From Lycocorax pyrrhopterus obiensis (taxonomy: Eukaryota > Chordata > Aves > Passeriformes > Paradisaeidae), in NCBI GenBank assembly GCA_014706295.1, contig JACSVZ010000004.1, forward strand, positions 13,774,484 to 13,838,483: 64,000 bases of DNA. Reading direction: 5' to 3'. Below, one piece after another: positions 13,907 to 23,222 of the stretch (position 1 is its first letter; every line of letters begins with the position of its first letter). The position numbers and the translations under genes are program-made. Below the pieces are notes generated by a model. The model saw only the letters and a program-made list of their open reading frames with translations. It was not told the origin of the DNA and ran no database searches.

Positions 13907-14500
13907 GGTTGTTTCAGTTTGCATTGGGGTTTCTTTTTTAATGATTATTATTACTTCGTCAGGAAAACAACAACAACAAAAAAAAAACTTTTGAGGGTTT
14001 TGTTGTTTAAAAAGAAGTCAACAGTATTTTTAACAAGTGTCAAACTGTGGCGGTCCTTAATTGCCAGCCCACCTCGGTGTTCCCAGTCTGAAACTAAACC
14101 CTTGGAGTTTCAGACACACACATTCAGTGTGGATATCTGTGTATGCATGACTTTTAAGAGAAGAAAATAGTTATCCTAAAAAAAAATTAATAGGCTGAGT
14201 AAGAAGTGGAGAAAAAATACATATGGGCATTCCTGATGCTTTAAGAATAATAATTGCACTCAAATTCAACCGAGACTGCCTGACACGGATTTCACCGTGC
14301 GTGCACAGGCACACGCACTTATATATTTAAGAAGGTCTTCTCCTTCATTCCCAATGCAGATCATGCAGCGCGATCCTGCGAGGAGCCCCGCCGCAGCACC
14401 ACGGGCTAACAGCCCCTCCGGTTCCGCTTCCCAGGACGGATGGGAAGGGAAAAACAGATGTATTTACGTATTTATATAAGCGAAAGGCAGCAGAAACGAG
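13907..14500 (-). other. CDC42BPA: CDC42BPA 5' untranslated region (right boundary uncertain)
   Basis: This sequence lies directly upstream of the coding exon, between it and the GC-rich core of the CpG island, and so should be transcribed as 5' UTR. The transcription start cannot be fixed. On the minus strand a pyrimidine-rich run at about 13950-13990 precedes an AG, so a spliced leader joined just upstream of the ATG is also possible. An in-frame ATG at 13924-13922 would add six residues (MQTETT), but it has C at -3 and is weaker than the ATG at 13906. Confidence 0.5.
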
Positions 14501-15109
14501 GGCGCACACCGGCGGGGAAGGGAAGGAGGGATGAGGGGCCGCGCAGCCCCGCCGCCCCCCGCCGCCTCCCCCGGCCCCGGCAGCGCCTCCGCGGCCACCA
14601 CGGGGTGGGGCGCAGCCCCCCCTCCTCAGGGCGCAGCCACGTCCTGCCCCGGGCAGCCTTTCCCTTCCTCCTCCTCCTCCTTACCGAGTCTCCTTTTAAG
14701 GCTTTTCAGTGATTCAAAAAAACTAAAGTCTTCATCGTCGCCCCCTTCTCCTCCGCTGCGCCAAGGGGCGGCGGGCGGGACGCGCGCCCCGACACACCGG
14801 CGAAAGCGCTCCGAGCCCTGTCAAATCCTTCCCATGGCTGCGGCGGCTGCTGCTGCTGCGGAGACGGCGCCCTCCTCCTCCTCCTCCTCCTCCCGGTGCG
14901 CGTCCTGGGGCGGAGGGAAAGCGCCGGCGTCCCCGCTCCGGCCGCACGCTGCGGGCCGGGAGGCCCCGACGACGGCGGCGGCGGCTTCACTCCCGGCGGC
15001 GCGATGGTGTCCCGGCTTCGCCCCCCCGGGCAAAGGGCATCCTCGGGCGGTGCGTGTGCGGGGTGTGTGTGTGTGCGTGCGCGGGGCGGCGGGGAGGGGT
15101 AGCGGCGGC

Positions 15110-15217
15110 GCCCTCCCTCCCCGGCTCGCTCCCTCCCTCTCTCCGCTTCCGCGCCCTCCTCTCCCCCGCCGCTCCCTCCCTCCCTCTTTCCTTCCCTCCC
15201 TCCCTCCTTCCCTCCCG
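15110..15217. repeat. CT-rich polypyrimidine/polypurine tract (CCCT-type)
   Basis: The plus strand is almost continuous pyrimidine with recurring CCCTCC units and only scattered purines; the complement is GA-rich. It lies inside the promoter CpG island. Such tracts can adopt triplex or other non-B structures and are length-variable; that functional reading is inferred. Confidence 0.7.
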
Positions 15218-15239
15218 CGGTCACACGCGGCAGCCGCCG

Positions 15240-15690
15240 CCGCCGAGCGCGCAGCAGCCCAACATGGCGGCCACGGCGGGGGGGGAGCCGCCGCCGAGCG
15301 CCGCCGCAGCGCGGGGAGCCGAGCCCGGGGCCGCCGCTACTGATGGGATTGAGGGGAGGAGGGGATGCTGCAGCAGGGAATGCAGGGATACGGGCGGACC
15401 CAGGGATACGGGAGGGAGAGAGGGCGGGAGTGGGGAGGCCGCAGCGCAGCTCCCCGCAGGCTGCGGCCGCCCGGGCTGGGCTATCCCGGGCGGACCCGCC
15501 CGTCCGGCCGGGGATCCCTCCGGGCTTTGCCCCGAGCCGAGGGGAGCAGCCGCCGCCGTTGCCCGCCCCGGTTCCGCTCAGCCGCCTCCCCGGCAATAAG
15601 GCCTTTGATTAAAAATCCCGGCCTGGTTAGGAGGGCGGGCAGGGGGAGCGGCGCCTGCCTGCCCTTCCGAGGGCATCTGCCCACCTCCAG
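15240..15690 (+). ncRNA. Hypothetical divergent transcript, first exon
   Basis: The proposed start lies near the YY1-like motif at 15260, and the proposed end is a CAG|GTGCGA donor (GT at 15691). A divergent spliced RNA from the CDC42BPA CpG island would use such an exon and could splice to 17218-17380. All three plus frames close before the donor or lack a recognised protein, so a non-coding RNA is the simplest reading. This is an inference without transcript evidence. Confidence 0.2.
15260..15272 (+). promoter_or_regulatory. YY1-like site (CAACATGGCGGCC)
   Basis: The plus strand contains an ATGGCGGC core with AA before it. This matches the YY1 element typical of CpG-island promoters, which often lies just downstream of the transcription start and in the direction of transcription. 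Its plus orientation, opposite to CDC42BPA, hints at divergent initiation near 15240. The ATG inside it (15264) has a strong context, but its frame closes at 15599 without an obvious donor, so a protein is not supported. Confidence 0.45.
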
Positions 15691-15858
15691 GTGCGAGCAC
15701 GGACTCCGGCTGTCTCACACTTCGGGGGCTTAAAAACGTGACAGAAAATGCGTCAGCTCGTGGCGGTTCTGTCCCCACTGGCGAAGTGCCTCTCCTCATC
15801 GAGGAGCCCACCGTGCCACCACAGCGCACGCCGGGCAAACAAGCTCCTTTCCCGGGCA

Positions 15859-15962
15859 TTTCAGACCCATATCCTTTAAGAGAGCTGAAGGATATTCTTG
15901 TTGATCAACGTGTTTTATTTTAAGGCGGTGTAGACTCAACTGCAGAAGCACATGAGAGGATT
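15859..15962 (+). repeat. Unclassified 104-bp repeat, copy B
   Basis: This is the second copy of the 13256-13359 unit, located just outside the CpG island on the far side of the CDC42BPA first exon. Unlike copy A it also contains a perfect 8-bp inverted repeat, ATATCCTT and AAGGATAT, separated by 11 bases. In the plus frame both copies would read RELKD(I/F)LV(D/H)QRVLF and then stop. The frame conservation is limited to about 20 residues and no start is shared, so it is listed as a repeat and not as a gene. Confidence 0.75.
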
Positions 15963-17217
15963 TTGCATGGGTCTCTTTGCAGGACCACCTGTGCGGTGGA
16001 AAATGGCAGCTGCCCACCAGCACTTGGTAGCAGCTCTGCTGGCCAAAAGTGTCAGGGATGCGCTGTGGTGCTCAGGGGATGGAATGTCATCTCTAAGTCA
16101 ACGTGTAACTTCAGTTCGTCCTTGCTCAGAAATCAGGTGGAAGGGGAGGAAGGCCATACAGCCCCCAAAGGCCACTGGCTGTAGGTGAAGTTCAGCATTC
16201 TGAAGCCCACCAAGTCCTGCGTCTTCTGGAGCTCAAGGGAAGGAAACAGCTCAGGCATCTGCTTCCTCGGTTCAGTAACCAACAGACGACCCTCAACTGG
16301 GTTTTGCTGTAGCAAGCATCTATATAACACTTTTTTTTTTAAACTGGCCTTTTTACCAGCTGATATAAAACATCAACAGTCTTACATACCCGTTAAGATG
16401 TAATTCACAATGTGATTAAAGTCCCATATGTTTGCTCAGAATCGCTCAGCTGTATATAAAGTCACTGGTGCGAAGCTAGAGAGGAACAGTGACTCCCACC
16501 CTGTGCACGCAGAATGGCAGAGCAGACTCTTGGCAAATGAAGGAATGTGCAGAGAATTCAATTCTAAAAGCTTTTTATGCAAAAGCCCTCCAAGAAATGT
16601 TAGAAACCACTACAAGTGAGCTTGTGATGAGTAGAAGATAGGATTAAACTGAGAGGACAGGAACAAGGAAAGGATTTCCTTCCCGTTCTGGGGTACACCC
16701 TTGGTATGACAAGAGCCTTGTGCCAGTATCTGGGGTGCTGCTGGTCCTTGTCTGCTGCAGTCACAGCAGTGCCTCTGTGGTAGGGGCCTGCTCCAGAGCT
16801 GTGGCACACAGGCAGTTTTACAGTGAGAGTAAGGCATTTCCTGCTGGCTCTCCGCTGAACTTGTGGAAATTGGGTTTGAAGCTGGGGGTGGGGGATGCCT
16901 GATGACAGCAATAAAAATAGATTGCTATTGCAGGGGTAGGTGGCCCAGATCAGAAAGCACTTCCTATAGGGGTTGGAGACAACGTCATCCAAGTTCATCC
17001 TGAGCATAGATTAACCATTAATGGGGTTGCAGAGGGAAAATGAAGAAGACTAAGAGTTAAAGGGATGTTAGCTCTTTGGACTTTGGCACTGCTTGATGGG
17101 GAAGTGAACTGAAGAACTAATGCTAGAGATATGATGGGTGTGGATATTTCACTTATTTACTTAGGTTACTGTGTTTTCCTTAGCCAATTATAAAGTCTTT
17201 CCTTGTTTTAATTGCAG
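15963..17217. other. Upstream flank of the CpG island, no gene seen
   Basis: The composition returns to ordinary intergenic levels. The stretch contains only short open frames with no recognisable protein and ends in a strong splice-acceptor-like pyrimidine tract before 17218. Confidence 0.5.
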
Positions 17218-17380
17218 ATCAAGTGTTTGCAAACAAGGATGGATCGCCAGCAGAGGCAGTCACTTTCCCTGTGTTTCTGGTTTTAAAACCGAACCCTTGT
17301 TTCTGCTAGCATCGCTTGACAGAAGTTGCACATCAAGCCAGTTCTTTTCAGTGTTCTTTTCAGCTCGAGTGAGGCTACAG
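17218..17380 (+). ncRNA. Candidate exon of a divergent lncRNA
   Basis: A very good acceptor (CTTTCCTTGTTTTAATTGCAG) ends at 17217 and a usable donor, ACAG|GTAAAA, follows 17380, giving a 163-nt interval about 2 kb outside the CpG island. One frame stays open through it, but no protein family is recognised. Acceptor-donor pairs of this quality arise by chance in 64 kb, so this is a candidate only. Confidence 0.25.
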
Positions 17381-20300
17381 GTAAAACCAAGTAAGCTGCA
17401 GTTGAACACAAAACCCAGGAATTATTTGTTCTCTCCTTGTTTAATAGCCTGTCTAGAAATATACAGGCATCCCCACAACAACTGGTGATACGCCCACTGG
17501 GCTGTAGTCAGCTGTCGTGCCACAGAAGCTGTGAGGAACAGGTAACACCAACAGTGACTGGTGGCACTTTTATTTGCTGGGAATTATCTATGTGCCAGAT
17601 GAGTAATTCTCACAGTACACCCATGGGATGGAAAAATATTTTCTCTGCCTTATGAGAAAGACTTTAGTCTGGAATATTTAGAAAACCAACAAAATAATTT
17701 AATGTAACACGCAGAAATTCCTTCTCTCTTGTAAATTCTGTCACTAAGACACCGCGTCCTAAAAATACACCCAAATTGTGCAAACATAGCCCAGTATCTT
17801 TCATAATTATCATGTGTTTGTTTCACTCTGTTCTTGTTTTAATAATATCACAATAATATTTTTGTCTTATTGCTTAGCTTTGCAAATGTTTACAGTACCT
17901 AAAGTATAACTAATGATAATAAGGAATTTGTATCTTAAAATAAATTAAGCAAGCTGATAGCAATAGAGGGAATAGTGTGGAATGAGGAGGATATGGTTGA
18001 AACAATGTAGTTTATATATTAGCAACCTGTATGTTGAGTGTTTCAATAGTTATTGTTGGTATAATAGAGTGAACAGCCTTCTCTCCAGGGACGGAGGTTT
18101 GTTGTTTTTGGTGAAGTGTCGTGGATATCTGGTTTTGGTGTGCAAACCATCTCTAAAGTCAAGAGGGACCCCACATGCTTCCCAGCAGGTGCATAATGCT
18201 TGTGAGGGGTAGATCTACTACATGCCTAGGGACAAGTACTCAAGAGGGGCATTTATGTGTTGACAAAGTTTTGCATCCAGGCTTTTGTGTTCTCTAAAAC
18301 TTCACTATGTAGTCACATGTTGTTTGTACTGACACAGCAGTTCATCTCCTGAGCAAAATTTTGTAGTACTCTGCAAAAACAGTGCTGGCACCCGATTTAG
18401 AGGATGTGTGTATAGACATGGGATGGTACTATTTGAAAAGGGGTCCTACAGCTGTTGCCTGAACTACAGTAATAACTTAGGTTATTGGAAGAAATTGCAG
18501 GTAGCTGCAGATGGAGTACACAGTGGTTGCACTCCAGGAGGACACTGAAGACCAGCGTGTGTGAATCGAGCAACACTTGTTCTATAATCTGTTCCACTGT
18601 AGTTTCACATAAATCTTGCTGCTGGGGCAAACTTAATCCTAGCGAACACAGAAACCTCTTCACTGAAACTGATGGCTATTGCAGAACTTAATTAGTCTCA
18701 GTACCTATAGTAATGCATTTAGTAACATGCTTTAATGTTTTTAAAGACTTGTAAATCTGCTGTTCTTTCCCTTTCTAACTGCCTTGCCAAGACCTATTTC
18801 TCCTGTGAGGTCTACAGACAAGTCCAACTACAAGCACTAAATGGTACCTGGCAAGCTTGATGCTTAATATTTACCTAATCCCAAAACAATGATCATAAAT
18901 GTGTATGTATATATAGGCATTGTAAATATGGAATTATCTTTCTCTTCCCTTATGCTTCTTTTATTGGTCTTTGGAGTCTTATTTATAGTCTTAACGATTT
19001 TCTGTGAATGGCTGAACTGAATAATTTTGCCTCAGAGAGAAATTGCATCATGCTGATCTCACTACCCTGGATCTGTGCTGGCCTCATCCCCCTGGTTTTA
19101 GTCTTCATTTAAAACTAATGAGAACGTGGCCACCACCAGCTTACAATTTTCTGTGAAGAATGAAGCAGGTTTGATCCTGCTGAAGTGTCCAGGGGTGCTG
19201 TGCTCTGAACAGAAACAAGGTAGCCTCTGTGATTAAAGAAGAGGAGAGGAAGTAATGGGATTGCATTTATAACTGCATGAAATTGCTATAATTTGAATCC
19301 TGCTTTTATGATGCAGACTAGGAACTGACCAAAGTCACGTCTCATTCTGACCTCCAAATAGGACCCTATGTTTGCACTCTGACAATGCTGTTTCGTCTCT
19401 CAATATGTTGTTTTTTTCCTATGAAAGTGGGGCCAACTCTGCCAAAGCTTAGGGCTGCTGTAAACCTTAATTAATGTCAGTGTAGCAGTCTGAGATTCTT
19501 TTTTATTTTCCTTTCTTCAGTAACATAAATCTATGACTGTTGTTTTATTTTCTCTCTTGTTTTTGTAGTCTGTAATGTCTGCAACTTTTCAAGCCTTTGG
19601 TCCCTCCATAGTCCAGTTCTTTCCTGTGGATTTCTCTATCTATGCTGATATTTTATTCCTCCATGTCCAGAATCTGTTACCTGTGTTATGCCATCTTGAA
19701 AAGCTGAACTCTCCTCAAGATAATTCTCTCCCTTAAATGAAGATACTTAATGACGTAGAACTCTTGTCAGGTCAAGTGGCTTCTTAAATGGAAGAGTTCT
19801 GAAGAAGACCACATATTTACTTGTGAAACTGGATGGATGCAGATTTCTGCCACTGCCACACGAAGTACAGCCAGATAATCCATTGATTCAAAAGGAAAGT
19901 GGATGCATTTGCATTATCTGGCTGATGCCTATACAAAGCTAGTGTTGCTTAACTTACAACAGCAATAACTCAGCATGAGAGCTGCTTCTAAACCTACTCT
20001 CTTTGCAGTGGTTCATAGTTTCTACTGATCATAATCAAGGCTTTCAACGTCTGTTGCTCTAGAACGAATACCTCTTCTGCTGGTGAACGCTCAGTGCTGC
20101 ATTATGGACTTTTTTTTTATTAAAAGGATGTACTTAGAGATTAATTCAGTGCAGATCTCACTGTGGAAGTGATTTATAAAGAGCTGCTACTGTCATGTGA
20201 GTAACATTGATGGAAGGGATGAGGAGTGAGGAAACTCGTGGCTAAGAGATCTTTGATTGGGCGAGGAAACAGGATGAAGTGAGGAAAAATGGGATAGATG

Positions 20301-21275
20301 AGAGAGGGAGGGAGCACGATGACTAATTTGGAAATCATATGGGAAGGAAGAGTGATTTAGAAAGGGGAAGTCAAAGGCAGGGATTTTGGCAAGAAGGAGG
20401 AAGGGAAGCTTGTGAAGAGGGAGGGGAAAAAATACTTACTTGTAAAACCCAGCAAATTCTGTACTTAGATGAAAACAAGCCCAGAAAGGAGCCTAATTTG
20501 GAATATGAACCAAGGGTGGATGGAGCTGGATTAACTTTATGTCAGAGAAAAGCTCAGAGTGCCTAGCTCATTACAAAGAGAGTGCAAGAGATCACACATT
20601 GGTCTCGATTTCCCCAAGGTTGTGGAATTTTCAGATTAGAGGTCTGACCAATTCAGTTGTTGTTTTAAAGTACTGTTTTGGTTTGTTTGAATTTTAATGA
20701 AAGAATATTGATGTATTGAAAACAGGGATGCCTCTATTTTATGTTATTTATTTTTAACTTAAGAATTGCAGAAATACCATCAAAGGTCTAAAATACATAT
20801 TTCTTTGGGAGAATAGATACAGACACTGAGGACAGATGCAATTCAGGGAGAAATCTGTTTTAATCAGAGACAGGACACTTAATGTAAAGAGACACTTTCA
20901 TCATGGTCTGCAGATTGAAATCACAATATTGTGGCTTATCAGCAGTTGGCATTTTGAGTTTGTTTGCTAAATTTTATTTGGAAGGAGAGGCAGCAAGCCC
21001 CACCTCTCCCTTCATGGACTAAATTTGCAGTCAGTCATCACATTTTAAGTAGGTGATGGCAGTGGCGCAGGTAACAATGACTAGAAACCAGCACTTTTAT
21101 GGGTTAGCAGTACTACATTTTGCCGATTGATTCCTTCTCCAGTGAAAACTAATAGAAAAAATGAAGTGCTCAAATGAAATTTGAGACTCTTGTGGAGAAC
21201 ATTTGTTGTAAGTAAAGACCTCTTGCCACTCAGCAGGTAACTTCAGGTCACCTCTCAAAGAGAAGAAAATCTTGA
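17381..21275. other. Intergenic, nothing recognised
   Basis: This is AT-rich sequence with only short chance frames. I saw no repeat family, RNA gene or convincing exon. Confidence 0.5.
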
Positions 21276-21517
21276 AATCATGGAACCATAGAATGGTTGG
21301 GGTGGAAGGGACCTGAAAGATCATCCAGTTCCAGCCCCTCTGCCATGGGCAGGTACACCTTCCTCCACGTTGCTCAAAACCCCATCCAGTCTGGTCTTGA
21401 ACACTTCCAGGGATGAGGCATCCACAGCTTTGGGCAACCTGTGCCAGTGCCTCACCATTCTCATAGTGAAGAATTTCTTTCTAACATCTAATCTAACCAG
21501 TTTAAAATGTTATGTAG
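21276..21517 (-). mobile_element. CR1 LINE 3'-end fragment
   Basis: Read on the plus strand, this has the hallmark reverse-complement CR1 tail: CATAGAATGGTT, then GGAAGGGACC, AGATCATCCAGTTCCA, CAACCTGTGCCAGTG, and finally a TTTCTTTCTAACATCTAATC-type end leading into CAGTTTAAAA. The element is therefore on the minus strand and severely 5'-truncated, as is usual for CR1. It keeps only the 3' end and is not mobile. CR1 is the dominant LINE of birds and is common in reptiles, and this supports the organism assignment. Confidence 0.93.
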
Positions 21518-22272
21518 TGTTCAGTAATGTTCCCACTCAAGCCAATGCCAAAAAAAGCCTCCTTGATCTCAGCAAGAGCATAAGTGAACTCATAATTCCT
21601 TCTGAAACAAACAAAACTGTTTGGACTCAGTTTTATGAAAAATAAGAGTGGTTTGTATCTTTGCATGATGTCAACCATTTTTCTTTGCAAACTGTCACTG
21701 CACAAATTAAGAGATTTAATTATATGGAAAGGTTAGAAGTGTGATTACAAGTGGTTTTTGAGGTAGAGAAAGACAAATATTTGTACTAGTTTAATCAAAA
21801 AGTGTGAACATACTACTGGCTCGGATCCTTGTGTGTGGATAGCACTGGGAATAATTGTGCTTGTGGGAGGAGGTGCTGACCAGTGGTGCAGCTTCATTTA
21901 GTTGATAGTGCTCCCTCGGTGAATGGAACCTCCCTGAGAGAGGTGAGAGCAGATCTGCTGGCAGGAGTGCTCCCTACCTGCATCCATGCAGGAGGGCAAG
22001 GTTAGCGATGCATCACTTTGTCACTGTTTCAGCTCACCTCGGCTGAGATAAGCTGGGCCTTGCTTAGACCTCCCTAGACATCAAAAGGAGGGGCAGTCTC
22101 CAGCATATGGGCAAAGACCAGCACCAGAAGTTGTGTCATGGACAATAAACTCTCCCAGTGGGGCATACATATATCAGGAAAAGGACATTTCTCTACAGCC
22201 ACAGTCAGGGGACAAGTTTATGTGACAGTAAATTTTTCTTAAGGCAGGAATGTTGCTATGGATTAATTCAAC

Positions 22273-22292
22273 TCAATCAATCAATCAATCAA
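22273..22292. repeat. (TCAA)5 microsatellite
   Basis: Five perfect TCAA units are seen directly. Confidence 0.95.
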
Positions 22293-23194
22293 ACTGAAGA
22301 CAGGGACTAAAAGTACTAATTAAAAGTAAATATTTCCAATAGGAGTAAGTTTTAGCAACTCGTAACTTGAAAGTAATTTGGCTGATTTTCCTCAGTTTTT
22401 GCAACAGTGACTAAAATAGACCTGGCAGGCTTCAGACTCAAGCAGCTTTCCAAGCCAAAGGTATGATGAAGGGATGGAAACAGGGTGCTATAACAGAAGC
22501 TAGCTTCAGCCTTAACCACAGAGATGTTGCTGCCTCCCCTTAACATCTCAAACTATGCCAAAACACACTGTAGGTGAATTAAAATCATTAAATGAAATGG
22601 AATGTTCCTGAAACTTCAGTCAAGTAATGTCATAGAAACATTAATCATAGTACAGCTATATCTCAAAACCTTTTCTTCCCCATTTAGCTCAGAACACCAC
22701 CAACCATTTCCATGTGTGGTGCATCAGGAGGAAGCAAGGTCCAGCTACATTCATCACCTGGAGTCCAGCATTTGCTGCCATCACTTTCTTGGCTTCTTCC
22801 TGAAGGGCAGGATTTCATTTTGGAGGCCATTAAAGTTGGGTTTCCAATTTTCCAATGGAAATTGGTAATGAAAAAAGATTTTTGAAGATGTTATAAAGAT
22901 TTGTATTTTTACAATGAAGAGCGATAGCCGTAGTTGTGTGTTGTTGAAAAAAAGCATCAGCAGTTACCAGCTGTTCTTTTGGCTTTTCCAACAAAGTGAG
23001 GATTTTCTCCCTTGACTGAATAATGCGGGAAGTGGCAAGTGGATGTATAATTAGCTTCCAGCTGTGGCTAGCACAGCTCTACACAGCAGCAATCCCACAG
23101 TCACTAACTAATCTCTCTGCTGTCTCCTGCAGGAGGAGAAAGTGAGCTGGGCCGAGGTCTCTGAACCTCATCCTCCCTCTGGTCGGGGACACTG

Positions 23195-23222
23195 GCAGAG
23201 CCGTGGGTGCAGAGCCGTGGGC
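23195..23222. repeat. 14-nt tandem duplication
   Basis: The unit GCAGAGCCGTGGGT is followed at once by a second copy differing only in its last base. Confidence 0.85.

Larger units (their letters stand above)
14280..15790. promoter_or_regulatory. CpG island / CDC42BPA promoter, possibly bidirectional
   Basis: The base composition changes abruptly from AT-rich flanks to very GC-rich, CpG-dense DNA, densest at about 14490-15660. It sits immediately upstream of the CDC42BPA first coding exon, as expected for a housekeeping-type promoter. It holds GC-box-like runs, a CTC-triplet run at about 14869-14894, a CT-rich polypyrimidine tract at 15110-15217 and a YY1-like motif at 15260-15272. Long open frames on both strands (for example 14531-15343 plus and 14706-15596 minus) reflect the low stop-codon density of GC-rich DNA and are not called as genes. 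Confidence 0.9.

Noticed and set aside
14471..14480. Nearly symmetrical TATA-like sequence (TTTATATAAG)
   Set aside because: It could serve either strand, but it sits at the edge of a CpG island, where TATA-less initiation is usual. There is nothing to show it positions a start site.
14531..15343. 270-codon plus-strand and 296-codon minus-strand frames in the CpG island
   Set aside because: GC-rich DNA has few stops; the predicted proteins are Pro/Ala/Arg/Ser-rich low complexity with no domain, on both strands at once.
15264..15599. ATG with a strong context in the plus strand giving an MAATAGGEPPP-type N-terminus
   Set aside because: It looks like a plausible gene start, but the frame closes at 15599 with no good donor before it and no recognised family. 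The ATG is also part of a YY1-like motif.
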